Source of the DNA: Parastagonospora avenae f. sp. tritici 18332-5
Lineage: Eukaryota > Ascomycota > Dothideomycetes > Pleosporales > Phaeosphaeriaceae
Direction: 5' to 3'
DNA: 64,000 bases
Assembly (NCBI GenBank): GCA_022559985.1
Contig: JAFJTR010000015.1
Coordinates: forward strand, 248,001-312,000
Positions 29,819 to 40,278 of this stretch are shown here, piece after piece. Each line of letters opens with the position of its first letter. Positions within the stretch are counted from its first letter, which is position 1. The notes below the pieces were generated by a model. It did no database searches. It worked only from the letters and a program-made list of their open reading frames with translations, and was not told the origin of the DNA. The position numbers and the translations under genes were made by a program.

Positions 29819-32800
29819 ATGTCCGCCAATCGCTACCCGGACAACAACCGTTATGTTCGCGACAGATCACCGTACCGCGACCGCAGGCCCTCCAACTTTG
29901 GCGGCGGCTACCCCCCGAGGGGTGACTCAATTAGTCGTCCAAACCCAGAGCCGAGCGCATTTCCAGCTAGAGACCCGCCTCGAGGACCCAAATCGCTGAG
30001 CGACGCACCTCGGGGTCCAGCAGCAGGGCCGCCTTCGAGTGCACCTTCCGCGCCGCGTGACGGCCGAGGAAGAGGGTTCGCAGGTCGTGGTGAGGACACT
30101 CCTTTGCGAACTGCACCGCCTTTGAGCAGTGGGACAGCAGCCAACTCCCATAATTCCTGGAGAGCTGACCGTGATCGAGATCGAGACCGCGAGTTCGACC
30201 GGAGAGAGCGACGTCCTACTCCACCACGACGCTCGCCCATTCGCGATCTAAGAGATCCACGCGACCAGAGGGACTTCCCTCCCCGCGATATCGACGTCAA
30301 CCGTGCGCGCCGCAACTCACGAGATGGGCCCCCCTCGGCGGGTTCAACATATTCAGACCCCCCACCACTCGGCGCTGGATCGACGTATCGTGGCAGTGGC
30401 ATTGGGCGCGGACGAGGTGGCCGGGAATTTGCGGGCAGAGGACGACCTTTCCATAATGACGAGCGTGATAGACACCATGATCCGCGTGATCGCACGTGGA
30501 GGCCACGAAGCCGTTCGCCGCCACCCATACGGAGAGAGCGCGACATCCGAGAGGAGCGGCGAGATGATCGTGACATTGACAGACGGGAACGCGACGACCG
30601 TAGATTTCCCCCGAGGGAGTACGATTCTTACATCGGACCAGCTGGTGCAGCAAAGCCAGGCCTGCGCGCTCTCGACACACACCGTGGTCCTGGCCCATCA
30701 GACTCCCGTTATGTTCCAGGAACGCCTACAGGTCCAATACCTCACGCTTCTCACCATGTTTCTCCGTCAGACCGAGCAGGGCCGCAAGTGGACTCGTACT
30801 CACGTCGCTCCTCAGTCGCTATAGATCCGGCTTCAGCGAAGGACCGAAGGGATCCTGGCAAAGACGATGCTCTGCTCGCCAGCCGCGCGGAGGCTTCGAG
30901 GGAGAGATATGCTCCACGTCCTTCTTCCCCTCCCGCTGCCGTACCCGCCTTTGGATCCAATGTATGGAGAGCTCCTGTACCTGATGCCAAGCCAAGCATG
31001 GCTGCTGTACCGCCATCAAAAAACCCAGTAGTAGCGCCTCCACCTCCCGTGGCTCCTGTCCCAAATCCATTGAGCACGATTCCTATGGTTCCGACGGCGC
31101 CCAAATCAACATTGCCATCTGGTCCGGTGATTGCTCCCCCTACAGGACCAAAAGCGGACAGAACATCGGATCGGAATGCGGCCGACGTCGTTGGCCAAGA
31201 GCACAAGCCTCCATCTGTGGTTGTTGCACGAGTGGATCAATCGCTGAATCCCTCCCCCGCTAATCCTGCTGCAGTAGCTAGCACCTCGGGTGCAGAGCCT
31301 GTGGAGTTCAAAACCCCTGCATTGCAGCCTAGCGTGGCCAACCAGCCTGTATCATCAGGTCCGCCTCCTGCACCAACCGGTCCCTCTGTTCCATTTGGCC
31401 CTGCGAACTTTTCTGGACCGTCAAGATCGCCGCCACAGGGTCCAGCTCCGAAGCCTCGTCCAGCTCCAATCGCCCCACAGGCAGCGTTCCGCAACAATAC
31501 GTCTCCACAATTCTCGAGGGCACCATTCCCACCATATGCTCCACGAGATGCATCCCCCAATGCAAACTCTGCTGCCGTTCTTGGACCACGTAGCGCAGGT
31601 GTTTCTGCTGTCAACACCTCTCCTAAGAGTTTACCAGCCAATATACCGACTGGTCCAAAAGCAGATCGGACGCCCATGGCTCCTCGGCCACCTCCGATGT
31701 ATCCTCCCTCAGATCGGGTCCCGTTCTCCGCGTCAAGAGCACCAATTAGTGGAGGCCCAAAAAGTATGCAATGGGTCAGGCCTGGTCTCATGCCCAATCG
31801 GCCATCTGTTCCAAGTAAGCGGGAGTTCCCAAGCGAGGATCGCGATCGATCATTTGGCACTGCTCCAAAAGCTCCCAGACTGGAGACACACAGTTCAAAT
31901 CTTCAGTCACAGCGACTTCAGTCTGCAAAGTCAGAATCACCATCCTTTCCTCGTGCGTTACCCGACTTCAATAGGCCACGGGAGCGGGCTGCTTCTGCAG
32001 AACGCTCCAGGGCCGCATCGCCAAAGAAAGGCTCAATTGAAGTCAGGAGACATTCCGATGTTTTTATGGCCGAAGCTTCTCCTCGTCTGGCAAAGCCACT
32101 AATTTCCGCAGCATCGTCTGCCCCCGAAGTGCTGCAAGACTCCGATGACGACCTTGACCTCGACGAAGGAGATTTTGCTGGATCTGAGGCAAAGTACAAC
32201 CGTGAAAGGGAGCTTCTTGAAGCCAGAAAAGTTGACTTGAGCGCACACCATTTACGAGCCATGAGCCCCTTGCACGAGATTATGTTATTGCATGCTCTGA
32301 CGACCGATCTAGCTGCAGTAGCAGTAGGCGAGGTCGAGAGTGCGCGTCTCAAAAATGACGTTACAATGCAAGATGAAGCGTCGCCACCGCCACAGATCTC
32401 GACGCGAGAAGCTTTGGCACCTGAAGAAAGCATTGTAATTGAACCTCTGACCCCAAGACGTGAAGATGGAGAGGATGTCATCATGGAGGAAAACGAAGAA
32501 GAGAAGGAACCCAAGGCACCGGCACCTGCAACAGTAGCGCTTCGGTTTCGCGGTATGTCTGCGGAGCGAGACTCGATGCCTGATCTTAGCACATTGCCGT
32601 ATTTGGGCTCCGGGCCTCCAACGCCGCTTTCAGACATTGAACAAGACCGACCAAAACTTCCTGAAAATGTCATGTCCGCAATCCGCGATAAGCTGCGGAA
32701 AAGCATCGAGCCTGATCTGTCTACTGAAGAAATCTTGCAGCAATATGCTACACTCTACAGACAATGGCGACATAATACCCGCCCATTGGATGAGGAGCGC

Positions 32801-35800
32801 GAGCAAGAGGACCTCGAGCGACAACCTTCAGCTGAACCAAGCCTAAAAGCCACAACTCCCGATGTCACTACAGCAGCCATGGCTGGGTTGTTGGAACCAT
32901 TGCCCTCCGGCACGGGACGTCGAAGTCACTCGAGCCGATGGGCTACTGAATTAGACCTTGAACAAGTGATCAAGGAATCTCTCAAAACGGCCGAAGAGGA
33001 GCGGATGGGCAAAAGAGAGAAGGATCCGAGAAGGGCAATGGCTGATCCAGAGAAGGAAGCCGAACTACCAATTGAGATGTTTGAGTCTGAAGCACAGCGA
33101 AGACGATACCACGATACCAACTTTCAACGAGAACCAGGCCAAGGCATATTTGTCTTCCATTACGAGCCTCCTGAGGATGACTTCACAGACGAGGAGCACC
33201 GAGTCATGGTTCAAAACTACCGAGACCAATATGCCAAGAAATGGGGTAAGCTGGCAGAAATCATCTACAAAGAGACTGGTGTAGAGCGCACATACAAGGA
33301 CTGCATCAACCACTACTATGCAACCAAATGGGGTCGGGAATACAAGGGCAAGATGAAGCGAGGCCGCGGCGGGCGGCGGGGTGGCAGGACTGCAGGTCGG
33401 GGCCGCGGGGCGATTGCTAACATGGAACGACCTGAACCTACCGAGGACGGTCTGCCTCTACCTCTCACAGAGACTGGACGGCCCAGGCGGTCTGCAGCGC
33501 CTACTTTCGGCGGCATGGAGGCCGATTTCGACCCGAATGCTGCAGCTACCCCAGGTCGAGCGCGCCGGCAGACTGACGCAGATGGAACACAAGACAAAGT
33601 CGGCAGGCGTGGCAAGTCGTTGAAGGAGAAAGGGAGAGGCAAAGCTAAGAACATGCCTCTGGCGGCGGCTCCTGTAGGCTCACCTGTGAAAGTGGACCGT
33701 AAAGAGAAGGGACTTGGTGTCAAAACCGAGGATGAGTTTGGCAAGCGAATGCTTGGTGATATGCCAATGCCTATTCCGATCACTGTCCAAGCGGGAATGA
33801 TGGAGGACCAGATGATGTTTCCTAGTGAGTCTTTGGCAGGCATGCCTTTGAACATGATGGATCGTCCAAAGGGTCAACCGAGTGCCAGGCCAGGCCCATC
33901 GAGCTACTGGTCCGTGTCAGAGTTGCAGGACTTCGATAAAAATGTCGCACATTTTGGCACGGACTGGATAGCTATTGCTAATCACATGGGGACCAAAACA
34001 CATACCATGATTAAAAATCAGTACTTACGGTTGATTGAACAGGGTCGAGCTGATCTTGAGCAAGTGGCCAAGGAAGCCGATGTACGACGCGAGCGAGGCG
34101 ACCACTTAGGACCACCACCAACGCCTACTCCGGCTCCCAAGAGACGCTACGAGAGCACGCAGACTGCACTTCCGCGCCAGATTGCGCCTACGCCTGAGTT
34201 GCACAAGTCTCCACCTGTGAACCCGCTTGCGATTCCAAAGACGACGCCTCCGCGTTCCGTGCCTTCATCCAGGTTTTCTACCATTGCACAAGCACCCGTA
34301 CAAGGAAAGCCTTTGGTGTCTGTGTCCAGCTTCCCAACCATGCCTGAAACGAGCCTCGCTTCCGTACCGTCAATATCGCAACAGCAGTCGCCTCCTGCCC
34401 CGGCTCAGCGACCCCAGCCGCAACACCACCCTTCGCTTTCCCAACAGAAGCCGCAACATCCTGCGCCCCGTGCTGGTTACTTCTCAGACGAGGTGGCCCC
34501 CCGCCACGATAACCGACCACCTTCGCAGTCATCACATCAGCCGTCCCGATTAGTGCAACAGCACACATCTTCAGCAATCCGTACGCAAGAGCCCCAGCAA
34601 CCGCATCAGTATCGCGGATTTGGCGGGCACCATGAGGGCTTGATCAGATCTAAACTCCAGCAAGAGCAAGAAGCTCAAGCTCAAGCTCAGCATCGCTATC
34701 AACATTCGCGCCGCATGTCCCAAGAGATGAATCATCAGAGGTCTCTTGGTCCTGGAGGCATACCTGCACTTTCAGCTCCTGTACGCTCGAACTCGATCGT
34801 GAGATCTCCCGAGCACCCGACCATGTCATACCATTCCCGTCATCCGTCGCAAGCTCAGTCACTCAACCAGCCTCCACCGGATCTCCATCCTCATATGCAC
34901 AACGTCCCTGCATCGCGCCCGACAGTTCTCACACCACCCGTCAAAGAGGAGCCGAGACATGCTCCACAATCTGCTATTCCACAAGCGCCGGTACAACATC
35001 TGATGCAACCGCAGTACGGCCAGTCCCCAATTCAAAGTACAGCAGTGCCTGCGCCAAAGGCAGCGGCAGAGCCGAGAAAGTCGAACTTGATGTCCTTGCT
35101 CAATGACACAGAGACGGAGGAACCTCGAAGGAAGAAGATGAATGAATCTGGCCCACCGTCACACAGCAACACCCCTCAGCAACATACGCCTATCGCCCCA
35201 CCTCCACCTCCACCAACATCGCAGGCGCAAGCACCGAGACGCAGTATCTATGAGGATCCCTACGGCCGACAGTCCTATGCTCAGCAATCAGCACTGCCTC
35301 CTGCATCGTCAAACAGGCCAATCGATCTGACTAACGATCAGCCATCAAGTGCAAGACCAGGCGTACGCGATAGCTGGCAACAACGGCAGCCTTTCCACGC
35401 CAATCATAGCCAGGGTCAACAGCCGGCGTCGATATCATCCTCTCACTCTGGTTTGCCACAGCCTCTATATGGCGAGGCAAGGATGATGCCCAACCATCGC
35501 TCAGTATTCTCCCAGCACAATGCTCCTCGTCATAATTCCTCGCCTCCGCCACATTCAGTATTCAACAACTCGCCGCACATGCATTCGCGCACGCCAAGTG
35601 TCAGTGGGGCAGCTGGTCAACCATCTCGCCACGGCATACCAAGCACAACTGCATCGCAGCAAGCGTCATCAGCTAGTGCTTCGGGTCTTGTCTTGCAGCC
35701 TAATCCGTATGCTCAAGTGGACCCGCCCGGTAGCAGCGCACCTAATCCTGGTCCCATGGGTATGCGACCGAGTCCTCACTTGCATACCAGCCATATCGCC

Positions 35801-36571
35801 CAGCAGAGGGACTCGGCTGGACGGAATGAACATTCGCAGTCTCATAACTCCAACCTGTCATACTCCAACCCACAGACACCGAACGAATATTCCAATCATG
35901 CACCGCCTCGGGGGCCGAGCGGCTTAGCAGATCCATATCGACCGCGCGATCCTCGTGACCATCAGCAAGAGTTCGAAGGTCGTCACATTTCTGATCGTGA
36001 CACCGGTAGGGAGTTGTCTCAGAGGACCGACCACTTGCGCGAACAAATGTCAAATCCCGCTATGCGAGCAACACCGATGCATGAGGATCTGCGATATCCG
36101 CCTCATCAACAGGATCGTGGGTACATGACGCAGCGTTCACACACTCCGCTTTCACGATCAGACCACGGCCAACCTCCGCCTCTGCAACATCCACCTCACT
36201 CTTCTCTGGGCGCCAACAATCACTCCATTTATGGTCAACGCCAACCTGAGGAGCCGCCTCAGCGTTTCACGCCTTTTGAATCACGAGGCCGAAGTTTCAC
36301 AGAGCGTATACGTGAGGACCATGCGCAGCAGCAGCAGGTGGCAATGCAGCGCGAGGAATATGCAAGGCGAGAGAGTGAAAGGGAAAGAGACATACAAATG
36401 CGAGATGCGCACATGAGGGACAGCATAATGAGAAGAGACATGAGAGGGCCAATTCCACCCGCTTCCGCACCTGGCCCAGGACAAGACCAACGACCCCCTG
36501 CCGGACCGGGCCCACACGACTGGGCGAGCGCAGTGAGACATCCCAATGAAAGGTCAGCATGGCAGCGATAA
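29819..36571 (+). CDS. Snt1/NCoR-like SANT-domain corepressor
   Basis: Single exon of 2250 residues; ATG at 29819. The N-terminal ~850 residues are disordered, rich in Arg/Asp/Pro/Gly. A helical region near 930-1080 precedes SANT domain 1 (near 1120-1180; TDEEHRVMVQNYRDQYAKKW...INHYYATKW), a basic RGRGGRRGG hook, and SANT domain 2 (near 1360-1415; SYWSVSELQDFDKNVAHFG...IKNQYLRLI). The rest is Gln/Pro/Ser-rich. Paired SANT domains in a very long disordered protein are the layout of yeast Snt1 and animal NCoR/SMRT, scaffolds of the Set3/HDAC corepressor complex in the nucleus. SANT1 would bind the deacetylase. The NCoR/Snt1 assignment rests on the two SANT domains and general layout. Confidence 0.82.
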   Translation: MSANRYPDNNRYVRDRSPYRDRRPSNFGGGYPPRGDSISRPNPEPSAFPARDPPRGPKSLSDAPRGPAAGPPSSAPSAPRDGRGRGFAGRGEDTPLRTAPPLSSGTAANSHNSWRADRDRDRDREFDRRERRPTPPRRSPIRDLRDPRDQRDFPPRDIDVNRARRNSRDGPPSAGSTYSDPPPLGAGSTYRGSGIGRGRGGREFAGRGRPFHNDERDRHHDPRDRTWRPRSRSPPPIRRERDIREERRDDRDIDRRERDDRRFPPREYDSYIGPAGAAKPGLRALDTHRGPGPSDSRYVPGTPTGPIPHASHHVSPSDRAGPQVDSYSRRSSVAIDPASAKDRRDPGKDDALLASRAEASRERYAPRPSSPPAAVPAFGSNVWRAPVPDAKPSMAAVPPSKNPVVAPPPPVAPVPNPLSTIPMVPTAPKSTLPSGPVIAPPTGPKADRTSDRNAADVVGQEHKPPSVVVARVDQSLNPSPANPAAVASTSGAEPVEFKTPALQPSVANQPVSSGPPPAPTGPSVPFGPANFSGPSRSPPQGPAPKPRPAPIAPQAAFRNNTSPQFSRAPFPPYAPRDASPNANSAAVLGPRSAGVSAVNTSPKSLPANIPTGPKADRTPMAPRPPPMYPPSDRVPFSASRAPISGGPKSMQWVRPGLMPNRPSVPSKREFPSEDRDRSFGTAPKAPRLETHSSNLQSQRLQSAKSESPSFPRALPDFNRPRERAASAERSRAASPKKGSIEVRRHSDVFMAEASPRLAKPLISAASSAPEVLQDSDDDLDLDEGDFAGSEAKYNRERELLEARKVDLSAHHLRAMSPLHEIMLLHALTTDLAAVAVGEVESARLKNDVTMQDEASPPPQISTREALAPEESIVIEPLTPRREDGEDVIMEENEEEKEPKAPAPATVALRFRGMSAERDSMPDLSTLPYLGSGPPTPLSDIEQDRPKLPENVMSAIRDKLRKSIEPDLSTEEILQQYATLYRQWRHNTRPLDEEREQEDLERQPSAEPSLKATTPDVTTAAMAGLLEPLPSGTGRRSHSSRWATELDLEQVIKESLKTAEEERMGKREKDPRRAMADPEKEAELPIEMFESEAQRRRYHDTNFQREPGQGIFVFHYEPPEDDFTDEEHRVMVQNYRDQYAKKWGKLAEIIYKETGVERTYKDCINHYYATKWGREYKGKMKRGRGGRRGGRTAGRGRGAIANMERPEPTEDGLPLPLTETGRPRRSAAPTFGGMEADFDPNAAATPGRARRQTDADGTQDKVGRRGKSLKEKGRGKAKNMPLAAAPVGSPVKVDRKEKGLGVKTEDEFGKRMLGDMPMPIPITVQAGMMEDQMMFPSESLAGMPLNMMDRPKGQPSARPGPSSYWSVSELQDFDKNVAHFGTDWIAIANHMGTKTHTMIKNQYLRLIEQGRADLEQVAKEADVRRERGDHLGPPPTPTPAPKRRYESTQTALPRQIAPTPELHKSPPVNPLAIPKTTPPRSVPSSRFSTIAQAPVQGKPLVSVSSFPTMPETSLASVPSISQQQSPPAPAQRPQPQHHPSLSQQKPQHPAPRAGYFSDEVAPRHDNRPPSQSSHQPSRLVQQHTSSAIRTQEPQQPHQYRGFGGHHEGLIRSKLQQEQEAQAQAQHRYQHSRRMSQEMNHQRSLGPGGIPALSAPVRSNSIVRSPEHPTMSYHSRHPSQAQSLNQPPPDLHPHMHNVPASRPTVLTPPVKEEPRHAPQSAIPQAPVQHLMQPQYGQSPIQSTAVPAPKAAAEPRKSNLMSLLNDTETEEPRRKKMNESGPPSHSNTPQQHTPIAPPPPPPTSQAQAPRRSIYEDPYGRQSYAQQSALPPASSNRPIDLTNDQPSSARPGVRDSWQQRQPFHANHSQGQQPASISSSHSGLPQPLYGEARMMPNHRSVFSQHNAPRHNSSPPPHSVFNNSPHMHSRTPSVSGAAGQPSRHGIPSTTASQQASSASASGLVLQPNPYAQVDPPGSSAPNPGPMGMRPSPHLHTSHIAQQRDSAGRNEHSQSHNSNLSYSNPQTPNEYSNHAPPRGPSGLADPYRPRDPRDHQQEFEGRHISDRDTGRELSQRTDHLREQMSNPAMRATPMHEDLRYPPHQQDRGYMTQRSHTPLSRSDHGQPPPLQHPPHSSLGANNHSIYGQRQPEEPPQRFTPFESRGRSFTERIREDHAQQQQVAMQREEYARRESERERDIQMRDAHMRDSIMRRDMRGPIPPASAPGPGQDQRPPAGPGPHDWASAVRHPNERSAWQR

Positions 36572-37253
36572 TGGAGCAAAACAACTACATGGAAGGCGCA
36601 TACGAAGATACTCGACGTACTGATTTTTTCTTTTGTTTTGGTGGCGATATCTCGGGGGTGGACGTGTAACTTTTGACGCATTGCTGGGCATCGATGATAT
36701 CCAAGGCGTTTTGTCTTTTTACGTTGAAGCAGGGCAAGGACGGACTTTTTGTTAGTCGGCTGCTGGCTTCAACGCTGTATACAATGGCATGGTCTCGCCG
36801 GGTTTTTCTTTTTCTTGTAGTATTGTATTATGTACGCGAACGGAATTAAGCTTTGACAGCAAAGTACATTTTGAACGGTTGATTGTGATGTTCACGGTGA
36901 ATTATATCAACACCAATGCAACTGGACAGGTGTGGAATGTCATTGACATTAGAACAAGCTAGCCATAAGGGCGTACATTGCCCTTTGGTACTTCCGCTAG
37001 TTTGGTCCTGACTTCCTAACTTGCCGCATGCGCAAACGATCGTTCAAATGGTCCACGCAGCACACATAGCAGGCTAGGACAAATCATGATGCAAGGACAC
37101 CGCCATTTCACTCCCATCATTAAAGCTCGGATTTGAAGAGCAGATATCGTACGTGAATCTCCAATCTTATCTCTCGTCTTTCGCACGCTATTGGTTGCAG
37201 TAAAATGCAGCCCCAGCTTGGCTTTCCCAATGAACCCCCACTTTGCGGCGCGG

Positions 37254-37305
37254 GAGCACTGCAATCTTTAGCATGGAAGAGCAGGTGTCCAGCCTTGCGT
37301 TGCTT
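37254..37305 (-). repeat. Inverted, longer copy of the array element
   Basis: This minus-strand copy matches the plus-strand copy at about 37673-37723 over roughly 51 nt (about 42 identities by eye). The match runs from AGCAACGCAAGGCTG through the 30-nt core. Most differences are transitions. It shows that the unit can extend at least 20 nt upstream of the core. Confidence 0.8.
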
Positions 37306-39026
37306 TGCCATACCTGCCATAATTATAGCTCGCTTGCATCATTCAGCCTTGGCTCTTAATCAACCTCTGTCCTGGGCTGAAGATTGTAGTGCATCAGAGA
37401 TTTGCAGGTATCAAACCATTGGAAACAAACGTTTTCTCTTCGGCTGCTTGTTATAAAAGCAGCGCATCGTCGACAACAGCATACAGCCATTTCTTAAATC
37501 TGCCAGTATCTTCTGTTAGCCGTTTGAGATTACACTGAAGTTCACATGCAAATCTGAGCATTCGATAATATTCAGACCATCCTGTACTTACGTTTGGTGC
37601 GCTGAGTTAAAAGTGCCTTCCGCGGCGCTAAGAGTTGCAGTGCATGGATCCGCCAGAGCCACCAATCTAGGCAGCAACGCAAGGCTGAACATCTCCTCTT
37701 CCGTGCTAGAGACTACAGTGAACTCGACAGATCATATGGGATGAGTGGATATCATTCAGCCCAATCATCCTGTTCCGTACCTTCTTGGCGCTAAGAATTG
37801 CAGTAAGAACGACGTCTTCAAGGTATCATATCCCTCTCCTAACACGACCAGGCATACAGCTCACACACTGCTCCTGTTTGTGCGTTGCACAAATGAGACG
37901 GTGGATAACAAGTTCGGATGACCTCGAGGGGCAGCAAGTAAAACCCCATCGCGCAGAAAGAACTATATATTAGTTCTGCCTGCATTCATCCCGCATCCTT
38001 ATCAACACTCACTCTCTCCTCAGAGCTAGAGATGGCAGTGCAATGATGACATTAATCTACAAATGCGGCACTCAACTGGAACAATATTCACCTATGCCTA
38101 CCTCGTACGCAACCGAGTATATCGCTTGAGACTTCTCTACAGTCCTGCGGACCAGCAGTCCCTCGTCCACGCTACAGAATGCAGTGAAACTGCTTTCAGC
38201 CTGCATAGACTGCTACATCAGCTCCTCTGCGCTAGCAATTGCAGTGAATCACGCACATACCAGCCAATCATGCCGTAGATATCAATATGATTGGTCATCA
38301 TGCCAACTACATAGGCTAACCTATATGTAACGCTGACAATACTTCAGCCTCGTCAGCTGCTCTTGTGGGCTAGAGAATATGGTGAAAGTGCGAAAATGCG
38401 ACGGTAGCTCGGCTTATGCATGAATTCAGCTCATGCCTCTTTCGCTTGCGTAGTCGCCCTTCCACGCTAGGAATTGCAGTGAAGGGGTAGGCCCCCTCCC
38501 AAATTGTTAATGGCGTTAGCACAGAATTCGACCTATGAATTGCGTCGCTTCTATTAAGCAGCATTATTGTATGGGAATAAACAGGCGACAGCAAGATTAG
38601 AAGAAATCCAGGAGCAGTTAGTAAAGCCTGTCGGCGAGCAATGATTGTGGGTCAGTTCTGCCTGTATCCATTCTGCAGCCTTGTCAAAACTTACATGTAC
38701 TCTCTCTTCGACGCTAGAGATTGCAGTGCAGAGACTAGATAACCACCTCATATTGTTCGCATCGTGCATAAGACTTCTCCAATCAAACACTTCCTTCTCT
38801 ACGCTAAAGGTGTGGCGTACTGCATGTCAGCCTGCCTCGACTTAGCGACATCTGCTCCTCTGCGCTAAGAATTGCAGTGAAGGGTTCCGCTTCCCCCATC
38901 GCACGTCCCATGAGTGACAGCAGCTGCATAAGTCACACCGTTTAGCCTTACTCTCGCTTCAGCGTCTCCTCAGCGCTAGGCATTGCAGTGAAATACCTTA
39001 TTTGGGTACATCTCCACTCAAATACT

Positions 39027-39204
39027 CCGATGTGCACAGTCCGCAACAAACAAATCAAATATGCCTCTTATAAAGACCCACTTACCTATCTAGGTAGGAC
39101 CTAACCCTCTACGGGTAACTACTAGGCCTAAACAGGTAATCAATCAAATCAAACATGGCCTCTCTGGACCCACTTAATTGATTGTTGCGGAGTCTGCCGA
39201 TGTG
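39027..39204. mobile_element. hAT-like MITE, 162 bp, with 8-bp target duplication
   Basis: A perfect 8-bp direct repeat, CCGATGTG, flanks the element at 39027-39034 and 39197-39204. The element itself is 39035-39196. Its ends are inverted repeats: CACAGTCCGCAACAA on the left and, read inward from the right, CAGACTCCGCAACAA (13 of 15 match). The interior has no coding capacity. It contains a partial direct duplication (AATCAAATATGCCTCT and AATCAAACATGGCCTCT, each followed by GACCCACTTA or close to it) and palindromic CTAGGTAGG-type sequence. An 8-bp duplication with CA(G)-starting termini fits the hAT superfamily. It sits in the last spacer of repeat array B. Confidence 0.85.
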
Positions 39205-39655
39205 TCTCCTTCAGCCTTGCTACCCAGCCGCTCTTGCACGCTAGAGATTGCAGTGCAATACGGCTCTGTTACCTTTGCCTTGCTTAAACTTTTTTATTGT
39301 TAGCATGGTGTCACTGCACACAAAGTTTTTGTGCGAAGCAGACCATGAAGCAAGGATGAAGTGCTGCGGTGTATATTCGGGATACGTACAAAGTCAGGCT
39401 TCTCACGATTAGTCATCCATCGCGAAGATATAGTGAGTGGAAAGTCAAATGTTCATTGTTCTTCCCTTTGATGCCGCACCATCGCTCCAAGTGACGAAGT
39501 GCCCATGTCATCGCAGCTATGCAATTCTCCGTCCAATCTTCCTCGATCGTCGAGAAACCGGCCAAGTTCGAAACTACACCCTCGTTCTTTCAGTCACCCG
39601 TCAGTCCCAAAATGACCTTCAAGCCCAGTGCTTGACAGAGTGCTTCAAGAAGTCC

Positions 39656-40278
39656 TCAAATCTCCGACGCATCGTGGAACTCAACATTCGAGTCCTCCTC
39701 CGCGTACTCCCGCTTAATCTTCTTCATACCTCCAAACGGAACGTACTCCTCCTCCTCGCTGACATCCTCGCCCTCACTCTCCGCATACGGAACCTTAGGC
39801 GCAGCACGCGGACGCTTACCCATAGTACGCTTGACCGACGGTGACGGAGACTCCAACAGTCCCTCTGGACCGCCGGACTCGGACTCGCTATCGACAGGGG
39901 TGCGCGGCTTCTTGGGCGTGGCCTTAGCGCGGCTGCGAGGCGTCTTGGGGGTCATGGTGGCCTTGACGTGAGTGTTACCGGTGCTGGAGGGCAGAGGCTT
40001 GCCGTGGTTACGAATGTTGGTGAGGCGATGAGACACAGCCTTGGGGGTGCAGTCTGTGAGGTGTGTTAGTATGCAATGCAGGTCAAGTGGGAAGGAAGGG
40101 AAGGCTTACCGCCACCGATCTGATCGGCGAGGTACTGGAGGAGCGGGGCGGAGTTCTTGATGTCGCAGAACTTGAAGATGCCCTTGAGGAGCTGTGGGAT
40201 TGGGTGAGTGAATGCAGGATTGAAAGATGAGGAGGATGCACGTACGATCTGATCCTTCTCAGCAGTCCACTGGACCAT
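39656..40278 (-). CDS. Small nuclear Myb/SANT-like protein with acidic tail
   Basis: Three exons on the minus strand: 40246-40278 (MVQWTAEKDQI), 40110-40191 and 39656-40053; 513 nt in all, 170 residues. Introns start GTACGT and GTAAGC and end in CAG. The first ~60 residues (W..EKDQILLKGIFKFCDI...PKAVSHRLTNIRNHGK) form a compact helical unit like the fungal Myb-like DNA-binding domains that start with W-T-x-E-x-D. The rest is basic then acidic (KTPRSRAKATPKKPRTP, SEGEDVSEEEEYVPFGG), as in small chromatin-associated proteins. Role unknown. The two upstream exons are too short to stand out without splicing. Confidence 0.72.

Larger units (their letters stand above)
37176..39258 (+). repeat. Novel short-element array B (17 copies)
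   Basis: Thirty-nt copies begin at 37176, 37254 (minus strand), 37365, 37510 (degenerate), 37616, 37694, 37779, 38014, 38160, 38220, 38358, 38455, 38702, 38792 (degenerate 3' half), 38853, 38964 and 39229. The consensus is a pyrimidine-rich start (CTCTTCCAC), GCTA, three purine-rich variable bases, then ATTGCAGTGAA. GCTA and GCAGTG are the most constant parts. Start-to-start distances range from 60 to 265 nt without a fixed period. Intervening sequences differ, though some share TTCAGCCT 30-60 nt before the element. Sixteen of 17 copies share one orientation. I see no open frame, tRNA-like box or splice donor common to the units. Confidence 0.9.
36572..39655. other. 3.1-kb gene-poor region containing repeat array B and a MITE
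   Basis: No convincing gene. 36572-37175 holds the 3' end of the SANT gene and T-rich DNA. 37176-39258 holds the short-element array and an inserted 162-bp MITE (separate entries). 39260-39655 is the downstream flank of the Myb-like gene. Short ORFs here run through the repeats and look accidental. Confidence 0.65.

Noticed and set aside
37616..38882. Array elements as intron 3' ends (introner-like elements)
   Set aside because: GCTAA followed by TTGCAG resembles a branch site plus acceptor. Most copies have GCTAG rather than CTAAY, there are no matching donors, and no coding exons surround them.
37176..39258. CRISPR array
   Set aside because: Repeats alternate with unlike spacers, but spacer lengths vary widely, copies diverge, one is inverted, no cas genes exist and the genome is fungal. 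I treat it as a eukaryotic short-element array.
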